Source: Dasyornis broadbenti
Taxonomy: Eukaryota > Chordata > Aves > Passeriformes > Dasyornithidae
NCBI GenBank assembly: GCA_013397935.1
Contig: VZRN01000227.1
Span: 1,003,259-1,067,258 of the forward strand
DNA: 64,000 nucleotides
Direction of reading: 5' to 3'
A program made the position numbers and the translations under genes. Under the pieces are notes generated by a model. That model was not told the origin of the DNA. It did not search any database and was given only the letters and a program-made list of their open reading frames with translations. Below are positions 33,707 to 44,640 of this stretch, piece by piece (position 1 is the first letter of the stretch; every line of letters starts with the position of its first letter).

Positions 33707-35271
33707 GCATTTGCCAGCCCTGCCCAGCGATAGGGCCTGGCTTCAGCTTCCCAGAAGGCTGACAAGCTGGGAAAATGTTTAGCTGGCTTACATCCTGCCA
33801 GTGAGTAATGACTGAGATTGTGCAGGGAGAATATCCTGAAATACTTTCCCTTGTTTGTGGGGGCCTTGTATACATTCAGAAGGATTCATATAAAGGATGT
33901 ACACAATATATGTATTTTTGTTTTGGGGTGGTGTGTGTAACAACAGATTTGCTACAGGGTAATTCAGCAGAAAACAATTCTCTGGATTCAGATTATCCCC
34001 ATTTATTTTTGTCAATCTGTGTCTCTCTGCAGGTTTCATCTATCCACATATGTGCTTTCAATCACTATCAGGTGTCTCATAATCATTAGAAGGCATTATC
34101 CTGACAGCATTCTCTAAAACAGAGATGCACTGCAATCCATATTTTATAAATGAGGAAATGAGATGCAATAGCTGACACAGGCCATTTAGGGTGTCCATGA
34201 TGAAGCTGTAGAATGATCCAGATCCTTTGAGTCCCAGCAGGTGTCCCAGGCTCTGGGTACAATCACCCCCACAGCACAATGTTTTCCACACTTGTGAGAA
34301 TACAGGTAACAGTCCAGAGTGAAAAATACGGCCATCAACATCTTAATTTATATCAGAAAAATAAATGAAACAGAGACAAAACATCCTCTTTTGGCAAAAT
34401 TTGTACATTGCAAAACAAGTGCTAGGTTTGGCAAAACTTCCGTTAAATCCACTCGCAAACTGACACTGATTCATTTTGATTCTGTTGAATCATTCCTGTT
34501 AAGGAACAGAACTCTTGCTTTTCCCATTCCTTTGCTGCATTTTGAGCTGTCATCACTCCATTGCCACACAAGCTTTGAAGCATGGTCTCTCTGAGTTCCC
34601 CATGGATTCAGCAAATCTTTTAAATACTTGCCTGAAGTCAGTGGGATAACCTGAGGCACAAAGCTGGTCAAGGTAAATACCCTGAGGAGTGGGAGGTTTC
34701 AGGGCCAGTTTCCAGCATCCCCTGAAATCGTCTGGAGTACTTTCACTGACTGTAGTGGGATTCAATTCAAATTCATTTTCACGTAAACTTGCAAAAGTCC
34801 TGAAAGGAGAAGTAAATAAGGGAAATAGTTCAAACCTTTTTGCTCAGGCCAGTCAGCTCGCCAGGTCCATTCTTTCAGTGCGTGGTCACTCACTATTGCA
34901 TGAAGCCATTCCTGTGCTAAGGGGGTGTCAGCACTTTCTGAGAAGCAGTGAAAACCCATGAACCAGAAGTTAAGCTCAGAGGCTGCCAGCAGCTGCAGAG
35001 GCAGCAAAGGCACTGCAGAGTCTGAAGCACTGTGGTGGAGGTCTGCAGGGAGGCTTAACAGGCTTGAAATGATAAAGTGAGTTGTCATCTATGAAGATGT
35101 ATCATATCGATTACAGGAGAGCAAAAAGCTTGTCCCAGACCAGCAAAATGTAAGACAAAGTGAAAGAAGAAAAATGCATATCAATTCAAATTAATATGAA
35201 TGATCAAATGAAGGCAGGTGCCACTTTACATCTCCCAGACTCATATTAATCCACCAGAAATTACATTCAGG
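33707..35271. other. AT-rich spacer with one ancient SINE-like relic
   Basis: No gene was recognised. Frames of 70-108 codons on both strands between 34470 and 35090 overlap one another and lack domains. The possible SINE relic is listed separately. Confidence 0.4.
34138..34225 (+). mobile_element. Possible ancient MIR-type SINE relic
   Basis: 'attttataaatgaggaaatg', then 'gagatgcaatagctgacaca' and 'ggccatttagggtgtccatg', follow the order of the conserved core of amniote MIR-type SINEs (ttttacagatgaggaaactg, then an aggtcacac-like segment). The match is imperfect and short. Such cores survive in birds as very old insertions. Chance similarity cannot be excluded without a profile search. Confidence 0.35.
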
Positions 35272-35853
35272 TGTTGGGTTTAGCTGGGGCAGAGTTAATG
35301 TTCTTTACCTACTACGGGGCTGTGTTCTGGATTTGTGCTGGAAACTGTTGATAACACAGGGATGTTTTTATTACTGCTGAGCAGAGCTTACACAGAGTCA
35401 AGGCTTCTTCTGCTCCTCATCCCACCCCACCAGTGAGGAGGCTGAGGGCACACAAGGGTTTGGTGGGGGACACAACTGAAACAGCTGACTCCAACTGATC
35501 CAAGGGACAGTCCAGACCTTATGGCATCACGCTCAGCACATCAAGCTGGGGGAGAAGAAGCAAGGTGGACACATTCAGAGGGATGCAGTCTGTCTTCCCA
35601 AAAACTGTTATGTGTGATGGAGCCCTGCCTTCCTGGGAATGGCTGAACACCTGCCTGACCATAGGAAGGAATAAATTAATTCCTTGCTTTGCTTTGTTTG
35701 CATGCACTGCTATTGCCTTACCTATCAAACTGTCTTTATCTCAACCTATGAGTTTTCTCACACTTACCCTTCTGATTCTCCCAACCCTCCGTAGGCAGTA
35801 AGTAAGTGGCTGTGTGGGAATTAGTTGCTGGGGGGTTAGACCCATCGGTAACA
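35272..35853 (+). mobile_element. Solo LTR of an avian ERVL-like element
   Basis: The element begins TGTTGGGTTTAGCTGGGGC and continues with 'ggggctgtgttctggatttg', 'gctggaaactgttgataaca', 'gcttacacagagtcaaggct' and 'gtgtgatggagccctgcctt'. Further on come 'gctgaacacctgcctgacca', 'aactgtctttatctcaacct' and 'gagttttctcacacttaccc', and it ends 'ggggttagacccatcgg...aaca'. I recognise this order as a common bird ERVL-type LTR of about 580 bp. AATAAA occurs at 35670-35675; the usual later signal reads atcaaa (about 35726). No internal region adjoins either side. I could not find a convincing target-site duplication. The 3' boundary is uncertain by a few bases. Confidence 0.85.
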
Positions 35854-35922
35854 CAGAGCTTCTTTCACTTTGTCACACATCCATCTTGCTTTGCTCATGT
35901 AGTGCAAGAGGGGAAAAAAAAA

Positions 35923-36020
35923 AGGGACATGCTTAAGTGGGGGATTTGGCAGTGCTGGGTTAATGACCACACTCAATGATCTCAGAGGTCTTTTCCAACC
36001 TAAGAAATTCTGTGATTCTA
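35923..36020 (+). mobile_element. CR1 LINE 3' tail, sense
   Basis: 'ggcagtgctgggttaatgac', 'actcaatgatctcagaggtc' and 'ttttccaacctaagaaattc' followed by 'tgtgattcta' are the classic CR1 3' UTR and terminal repeats. Only about 100 bases are left, so the insertion is strongly 5'-truncated. It lies 70 bases downstream of the solo LTR. An A-run (35912-35921) sits at its left edge. Confidence 0.85.
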
Positions 36021-36039
36021 AGAAGTCATCACCTCTGAG

Positions 36040-36520
36040 TCGCTGTTAGCAGACTTCCCCGTGCTGCTTGGTGCCGAGCACGTCACTCTTTGGCAGCGCA
36101 CGGAACAGCAGCATGGCAGTGTCCCGTGTCCAGGACAGAGCACTGGGAGGGGAAGCTGTGGAGACAAGGGAAGCAGCACAGACAGCGTTAGTCATGCTGG
36201 GAGGCAAGCAGAGGAAACGAAGCAGGAACAGAAACAAACAAGCAAACCCAGCTCAAGGCTAAACTGCGCCCAGAACAAAGGTTCAACTGAAAAATAATTT
36301 ATAGCACTGTAAACAACAAGGGAAAACATTCGGCACACGGAATGAGGAAAACAGCTGTGTCCATTGCTGTATTCTCACACCATCCCAGCCGGCAACATCC
36401 CCTAGGCAGCGTTTCACAAGCATGCACGGAATTCCCGTGGGAGAGCAGAGGGATTAGGACTACGGCTGCATTACTTCCCAACCTGTGCAGAACCTGGCGC
36501 AGGCTGACATGGATTAATGC
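36040..36520. promoter_or_regulatory. CpG-dense block, candidate regulatory region
   Basis: I count about 18 CpG in these 480 bases, against very few per kilobase nearby. Examples are 'tgccgagcacgtcac', 'gcagcgcacgga', 'cattcggcacacgg' and 'cctggcgcagg'. GC content is near 52 percent, so the observed-to-expected CpG ratio is roughly one half, below a strict CpG island. No TATA box, splice donor or open frame marks a first exon. It could be a weak CpG island, a distal enhancer, or a young GC-rich repeat whose CpGs have not yet decayed. Confidence 0.35.
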
Positions 36521-38319
36521 ACCTGAGCAACTGTGCCAGGCTGGCTGGGGGCTCTGCATACTCTGTATTTCCCCATCTGACTCATGTTAAATGCTAAATG
36601 GAAAGAAGCAAAACTTCATTGTGCTCTGGGTTTGTTGTGGGTTTTGATGATGTCTCCTTGGGCTTTGGAAGGAAGAAGCTGTTTGGTTCAGAAGGCATAT
36701 GACAAAACTCTAGTCTGGACCATGAAAAAATGCATTCTGCTCCAAAGAGGACACAAATTATCACCTGAATCCCAGTGAAAAAGAAGTTGAAATGTGAAAT
36801 TGTTTTGTCTCTGAGGCTGAGGATGTGGCTTTTCCATGTCCAAAGAATCCATGTAATATTTCATGGAATAAACATATCTAAATAATCTAAATTCATGGTT
36901 AAGGACAAAAAGCATTGACAATATCTTGGCTACAACATACTGGCTTAGGAATTGAGTATTTTATACTTAGCATATTCTTCCAAAGTACTTGTAACTGAGC
37001 ACCCATCTGTCAGAGATTCAGAAGCAGACAGGGCATACAGCAGATCTGATTCTGCTCACTGGTTCTCACATTCAAAGTTGCTCATCCTCTGGGATCATTG
37101 AAGTTTTCCCACTGGCTTCACAGAGGCCAGGTGTCACCACAGACATTGCTGTTTTGCTGCAAAACCCACTTCAGCTCCAAGAATAAATCTGTAACATGCA
37201 GAGTCACACAACCTTCTCACCACTGTCAAAGTTTTTTTTGTATGACCTACTCCGCTATTGTGTTTCAGTCCTTTTGGGGGGAAAAGAGATTAATTTAAAG
37301 TTCTTGCATCACTGTTGATCTCCCTTCAGCCTCAAAAGGTGTGTTTTCCTTTCTGCTCAAGGAACGTTTTCTCAGATCCAGGAAACCAGACACCGACACC
37401 ATGGTGGTATACAGTTTCAGGTCTCTCCAGAGACACAATGAACTGACTTCAGTCTGAGTACCACTTCAGTTCTCAAGCCCTCTGCCAGCTATAGCCTAAC
37501 TTTACAGCAGCTGAGCCTAAACAGACAGCAACACCCATTAGGTGCTTATGTTCAAGTCTGTGTTCTTGTTCCAGCCCCACAACGATGTGTCCCTGCTGAA
37601 CTGCTCTCAGCTCCCATCACAGCCTCTGCTATGACTGGAGGCTAAACATTGTCATTGCCCCTCCCGTCCTCACAGAACACAGACAAGTACATTTCTTGGA
37701 GCAGGTTAAATCCAAGAGCTCGGGCATGTGCCAATTCCTTCTCTCTGGAAGGAAACATAGGAGCATGACAGAGAGTAAGCTATGACTTATCCAACTGCAC
37801 TCCGTAGAGATGATGGGAGAGAGGACACAGACCACAACTATGCAACACATTGGCAATAGACTTTGAGGTCCTTCATGGCAAAGGGTTGACCTGGATACAT
37901 TGACTGGGAATGCCAAATGCAGGTGGATATCTACTGCTTTTAAATGGCTGAGATTCATGAGGTTTCTGCTCCTATTAGACACGTCATGTTTAGTTCACTG
38001 TGTTCTCTGAAAATTTCCTGCTTACATGCCTGTATGTCTCCTTGCATTGCACAGAGGAGTCCACAGGCTGCACTGAAGGTAGAGAGTTTTCCTGTCTGGC
38101 AGTAATAGCTGGTCACTGCAGCAGCTAAGGTCCTGATTGATTCTGTCAAAGGAAATGCACTAGAAATTATTAGACCTTAACACAAAAGGTTCAAAAATCA
38201 AGAAAAATATAACTGTCAGAAGTTCAAGGGTCTATACCTCAGTGCTGATGGTTGTAACAATATTTTGCATGAATTTGAAGGGGGAGGAAGATATTTTAAA
38301 AAATAAAATGAAAAAGGAA
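36521..38319. other. Spacer, no gene seen
   Basis: Frames of up to 117 codons (minus strand, 37629-37982) occur without a recognisable domain or splice structure. No repeat family was recognised. Confidence 0.4.
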
Positions 38320-38440
38320 GGAAAAATAGGTTGGATGTCAACCTGACATTTTAGTGTGATTTTCCTTGTAGTGAGGTCTATCAGACTGTGAAAAAACTGC
38401 CAAGGGAAGGGATGGCAGCTCCATCAATTGGGTGATATAA
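38320..38440 (+). mobile_element. Possible ancient CR1 relic
   Basis: 'gtgaggtctatcagactgtg', then 'aaaaaactgccaagggaagg' and 'atggcagctccatcaattgg', follow the order of the ORF2 C-terminal code of old CR1 subfamilies (a 'KLPRE'-type motif followed by a Pro-Ser segment). No terminal repeats are visible and the piece is only about 120 bases. Confidence 0.4.
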
Positions 38441-41400
38441 TTACTGAATTTTGTGCCTTTGGTAAAGACTGAGAACCTCTCTCTGAACTGAATCCAGTCC
38501 AGGATATGCCTTTCTAGAGAAAGCAGAATAGCTAATAAAGGTGCCAGAATATTTACTTAATTTTTGCAGATTTAATGACTGTGAGTTGAACAAGCATGCC
38601 ATATGCTTGTAAGTCAAAGCATCCCTTTTATGTTTTGAGCTAGAGTTATTCCCTGGAGTATGGGCAAACTTGTGAAACACTTTCTGTATTTTCAGCCTCA
38701 TAGCTGTTTTATTCTACCTCTTTCCAGTCCCTTATTTAATGAGGTGTTGGACTCATCAGTAAATCTTTGCTGGGTTTGTTCTTCACGCTGCCAAGATCAT
38801 GGCAGCCAGCGCTCACCAGTCAGCTTCTGAGTTATACATTCAAGGGGGTGATGAAACAAATAATGCACAATGGTTACTGGTTAGTAATTTTAATCATACA
38901 GATATTGTAGTCAACATCTGGTACCTGTCTCTACACATGTGCTCACAGGACTATTAAGTCAAAACCATCCAAAAGTAATCTATAGTCATTTCAGCAAACT
39001 TCTTGGGGGATTAAGGAATAATAGTGAGGATAACCATCCCTGAATCTTTTCTCCACAGAGTTTAAAGTGTATTACAAAGTTGGTATCAGAAACTCACAAT
39101 TTAGAATGGAGAATCAGATGAATAGAATACTCTGTGATATGCAGGGGATGTGAAGAGCATGTACTGTGAGGCCTTGTGGAAAAGTCGATCATGTAAAAAT
39201 AGATTTTGTATTTGGAATCCACCTTTTAGATCTCCTCTTCCAGAAGCTAGAAATTTCTGGCAGCTCTGGTAAACTCTTAGCACGATGGCTTTACCATCCT
39301 CACTCAAAACAGCACTGACTCACTACTTTTGAGCACCAACCATGCTGTAGGAGTCTGGGCTGACTAGCTTTCAGGCGGCTGTGGAAACTTGCTTCTGAAC
39401 TGGTAGAACTGTCTCGCTGTAGGCTGACACTGAGAGCTGGTTTTGTCCTGAATCCACTCTTACACAGAAATACTGGAGCTCCTGGTGATAGCTGCAAGCC
39501 TGGGGTGGTCCATGTCTGTCACCCTCTTTGACTGGCAAGCTTCTGGTATGCTTTGGGTTACTAAAGATAGGATTGACCTAATTCCATACATTTTGAGTTT
39601 GATGTCTGTTCCAAGCTGTCTGTCTGAGGTCCTTTAGTCACTGAAAAAAGAGAAGTGCATCTAGAGAGCAATTTGTGGTATTTTTAAACAGTCCTCCATC
39701 CCTGTAGTCACCCCAAAGGAAAATGATATTACAGAAACAAGATGCTCTGGATGCCTGGAGTTAAGGGAGCTGATTCCACCCCGCTAGCTGACTGCCAGCA
39801 CAATTCGTTCAGGTCTGCACAATTCTTTGTTTGTTGCCATATCTAAGCTGAGAGACCTCCTTACATTTCTCAGCTTATTTCGCTTTTTAAACACCAACCC
39901 TGAAAACTTCAAATATTTTGGAATAACAGGGGGACACTTGGTTCCTGTACCATGTTTGGGTCTTTGCTCCACAACCAACCATGCTGAGGCTTGCTTGCTG
40001 CCCTTGAGGCAGGCAGGATCCCACCACTCTGGTCAGGTTTTTGAAGATGTTCCAATTAATTTCTGGAAGATAAGGGAGAAAATGAATTTCTTTCACTATT
40101 AGCATTTTGAATGCTGACTTCTATCCCCTGACTTCTACTAAGATTAATCCACAGACAAAAGCAGCTGACCACACTGTGTCAAGCAGCTCTTCACAGATGA
40201 AGTCTAGTTCCACCCTGGGAAAATCACAGTCTTCCTTTTTGTTTTATCATTTCTCCACATGAGGTAGTTTCTTCCTTGCTGATGCCAGAGACCCAGATTC
40301 TGTTTACACAAATGGAGGTAAGGCAGGACTGTCTATGGCCTTACCTCTATTTTTAAGATCTTGACATTGTCATTGTTTATATGTAAAGTAAACATGAATA
40401 TGATCAGAACTGAACAGGAAAGGCAAGTAGGGGAATCAGATACTGTTTCTTTCATTACTTTTCAATATTTGGGAAAGTTTATAATTCTTTTTATAGTTAG
40501 TGCTACAGGATCAGGCTACATTTTTGCTGCGTCAAAGCTTCTTAATATACAACTATACTGCATTTCTTTGTCTTTACTCAGAGACCCACACAAAAACAAT
40601 AAATTATTTTCTTTATGAGAACTGCAGCATCTCAGGACAATTGATTTAATCACTATCCCTGGTTGTAACTATAATTCTCTGGCTCTACACCAGCACTCCT
40701 GCATTGATGACTTAGACATAAGCTTTCTATGTCCCCGACTTGTTTTTGGTTTTGAGTTAATTTAGTATTCAATGCACAGTTATGACAAAGACAAATACAT
40801 GGCTGTGTTCATTGTCATCTGTGTCTGCACTATGCTATTAATTTGAAGCAATATATTTTGTGTGCACAAAGTACTCTGTTTATCTGATTGTTTTTACTCT
40901 TACCCGTTAACTGAACTCAGAATGTTTTTCTCCGTATTTTATATCACTGTCATTTCATGTCCTTCTACACACCTGTGCTTTTCCTAGGTAAATTAAATTC
41001 TGTGTACTAGATGGGTCCATTTCTGTGGAAGCAGACTCACTGCTAATGCACTTTTTTTGGGTGCCTATCCTTAGTTCCATAAAACATACCCAGTTAAATA
41101 AATGCAGTATAAATTCCCTCATCACTGATTATCATGAAAGGAGGCCTTCAGAGCTGGCAATTACTTATAATGTAAGAGGCAACTACATGTCATTTTTAAA
41201 AACTCTACTCTTTTGCCGATTTCCAGATGTCAGAAACATCCAGATGCTGGTGAAGCTGTTTCAGCTGAGAGAGTGTAACTCATCTGGGAGGAATGGGGAA
41301 TCATTGGGAGGATACATTTGAAAAACCAAGCAAACAGAAGTACAGACGACCAGGAATGGATGCATCCTCCAGCAGCAGCGTGCAGAAATGGCCTTGCGGC

Positions 41401-44400
41401 TCACTGCCAGATGCATGAGCTGGAAGAGTAGTGAGCAAAGATAAATTAAATACAGAGATTCAGGTAGTATTCATATCGCTGAAGAGATTGGTTTCTCCCA
41501 GGTGCACTCTTGTGCTGCGACTCAGATCAGTATGGATCAGGGAGTGTTAGCAGAAAGAATATTTTATTATGCTTTTGAATGGTAAAACTCTGTTGGAAGG
41601 ATCATCCCTTGTCCTGGATTAGTACAGAGCCTGGCACTGTGAGGTGTTGATGTATGGCAGGTGTTCTTTGAGGTTACTGCAGTAACAGCAATTACAGCAG
41701 CAATGGAATGTTAGAGTTTATTGGCTTTCCTGTGCCCATCTCTGGCAGTGGTGGTAGACTACAAGTCAGTCCTTTCTTCATGGACTGTACAAATAAACCT
41801 TTAACCACGTTTTCTCCTGCCCTTGTTGCAGGACAGACAGGGCTATCTGCTGCCTGCTTTTCTTCCTTCTTACAGCAAAAGTTGCAAGAAGTTTTGTAGC
41901 TTTATGTAACCTTCATTAGGATAAGGACCTTTGTTTTTTAATATGTGCTGACAGTCACATCCCTTGAGTCTAGATATCTGTGAATTTAGAATCTGGTGTA
42001 AGGTAACTACCTAGGACTCCTAGAAAGATAGAAAGAGATAAAAAGAACTTCATCCTTTAAATGAAATAGCATTGGGCTTTATCTTCACTTACTTAATGGG
42101 TCTTGCCATGGTACTACAAGGTTCCTAGATCAGCCCAGATCAGGGATTCCATAGGGAAGACAAATGCACAAATTACAATGGAGAATTATGGTTGTAAATA
42201 ATCTTGTAAAGTAGAGATTGTTTGCAATTAACATTATTCAGTATGTATAGGGTATCCTGTGTTAAATAAACTTGATTTCATATTATCAAATTCATTTGCC
42301 AATAGCATGTGTATAAGCAGAAGAAAAACTTTAAAACAAGCTGAAAAATTACGTATTGGACTAGGATTGTAAATAGGTGCTTATCTGTGATGCTGTACAG
42401 AGTTAATGGGTTTTAGATTTTGCTATTTGATCAGCCCTTAGATTTTGCTATTCGGCTGTTCAAGAGAAAACCTGAGCATAAAAATACCGTCTTGCTGTTT
42501 CTGAATGGTGATGAGTTTCCATGGTATTGAGATCCTCACACTAAACACTGTAACAATACTTAGTGCTGTTCACCTCTAGACATCGATTTACTTCATATTT
42601 TTGTGCTTTTACAAACCTTGAAACTAGAGATGCCTAGAGGTCTGTCCATGCGCCAAGACCCTGATGAAATCATGAACTGAAGCAATCTGGTCCTGTCATG
42701 GTGAGCTGCCTCTTCTGCCTATATTGTGCCTCTTCTGGAGGGGACAGCAGGAGCTGCAGCATTCTCCACCTCCATCCTCCCTGTCTGGTGCAACCCTGTG
42801 CTGTGGTGCAGTGTCCCATCGATGACACAGCTGCATTCCTTCCTGTGTATCACAGTGTGGCATTTGCCCCTTGACTTCCCCCAGCTTTTTCCAGGAATTA
42901 CTTCTTGTATGCCTGGCTTTGCACTGCTTTCCAACAATTTGTATCTAATGTGCCCTTTAACAAGATTAATGCACTCAATATCATCTTTCACAAAACATTT
43001 CGCTCATCAGCTTTTCATTGATTTGTGCTAATTTAGTGATGGTCAGGAGCTTTCTTCTCTGCTTTCATTACTCTTACACAATCATCTTGACAATGGGACT
43101 GACAAGAACAACAGTTCCTACTGTAAGAATAAAAAGGCAGGTGAGGATCCCACCTATGCAGCCATGCACAGCACCTCCATTGCCAAAGCTACCTGGAGCT
43201 GGGAGAGCCAGGGTGACAGTCTGCTCCATCATTCCTGTCTTGAGAGGTTAAACAGGGACCTGACTCACTAAAGTACCAGTTGAGCAGAGAGTGTGCACAT
43301 GTGTGTGTAAATTAAATGGGCCCAAGGTCTTTTCTTGGCTCAAGGTCTTCCTTGGCCCTGAGACTCACAGCGCTGAACTAGTTTGTGTCCATAAAGTGAC
43401 CTCTCAGAGCTTCCAACATTGGGTGGCTGTATTCAGGCAGCCCCTTGGAAATGTGACCCTTGTGTCATATCCAGGAATAGTGTGGGTGAAGGTACTGGCA
43501 AGAATGAAAAGCAGATGAGGAACGCTACTGACAGGCCCATTTAGCTCCTGTGGCCATGAACATTATTTCACCATGGTTTAATCCACAGTCATCTGTGGTA
43601 GAGGAAGGGAAGAAGAGAGGCATCTACTATATTTCTGTAATACTCCATTACACTGGAGCTTCCTTTATCTTCACCCTGGAAGCAGCAAGAATTTGCAGCC
43701 CTGGGGAAGCTGTTTAAGGCAAAATGGATCCCTACACATGGCTTAGCTACACTGAAAATTGCTAAGAAACGTTTCTATCACCCCCTGCTCCATCTCTCAG
43801 TCTTCTGAGTGAAATCCTACCCGGTGTGCTGGCCAGTGCTGTGTTAGCCTCCCTGTGTGGCTGTGGAGGGCCCTGCAAACCCGCGTACAAGACACACGGC
43901 ACCCTCAGCAGCAGCAGTGCCTGGCCAGGGGCCAGGTTGGGCCGTGGCACTTTCAGAGGCAGCTGCCTGACTTTGACTCACAGTAAATCATATGTCTATC
44001 CCTAAACGTCGTTTTGAAGAATTATCTGCAGACATTAATAAGAAGCATTATCCCTTCTTATCTACTCCCAGTGTGCAAGGAATGAGAATTTCTTTTCAAA
44101 CCTGTGCCTTCTGTCTCCATCAGGAAGGGTGCAGAGCTGGTCTTTAATCCATGAAGGAAATGTAAGTAAGAAATATTTAACATTTTGCAATCATAGTAGA
44201 ATTCTTCTTTACTGTTCAGAGTCTGTGAACAAATCTGGAACATCTAGCTCCCCAAAACACTTATCACACAATAGAGGTGAATCACAGTTTCCAAGCTCCA
44301 GGAGTTAATGCCTGTTCGCATTGGTTTATTTGTGCATTGCTCACAAATAGTTTTTTTCTCCTCACTGCTCAGAGATTTTAAATCAGGCTCCTACATAGGA

Positions 44401-44640
44401 AAAGCTTTTCTCATTCCTGTAATTTGTATGAGATGGATTCAGTGGGACTGTTTTTTCCTGTCTTTAATTGCTTCCTCATCAGCTCAGTTCACAAAGCTCC
44501 CAAAACACAGCAATACTGTACTTCAGCATTTTGCTTTACCTTCATGTGAAAGTAAAAGCTCTGATCTGATTCTACCCATGTCTAAAAAGGAGATGGTGGT
44601 TTATTTCACAGCAGAATAATGACAGCATACAAATATAGAG
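38441..44640. other. Long AT-rich stretch, no gene recognised
   Basis: About 6.2 kb with no recognised exon, RNA gene or repeat family. A 24-bp tandem duplication lies near 42414-42461 (separate entry). Frames of up to 101 codons (42726-43031) lack domains. 43790-43970 is GC-richer with CAG repeats but has no identity. Confidence 0.4.
42414..42461. repeat. 24-bp tandem duplication
   Basis: 'ttagattttgctatttgatc' starts at 42414 and 'ttagattttgctattcggct' at 42438, giving a 24-base period. The first 15 bases are identical and the rest is diverged. It is a local duplication with no evident function. Confidence 0.7.

Noticed and set aside
40361..40618. 85-codon plus frame with a hydrophobic segment
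   Set aside because: The hydrophobicity comes from T-rich DNA; no homologue was recognised and there are no splice sites of quality.
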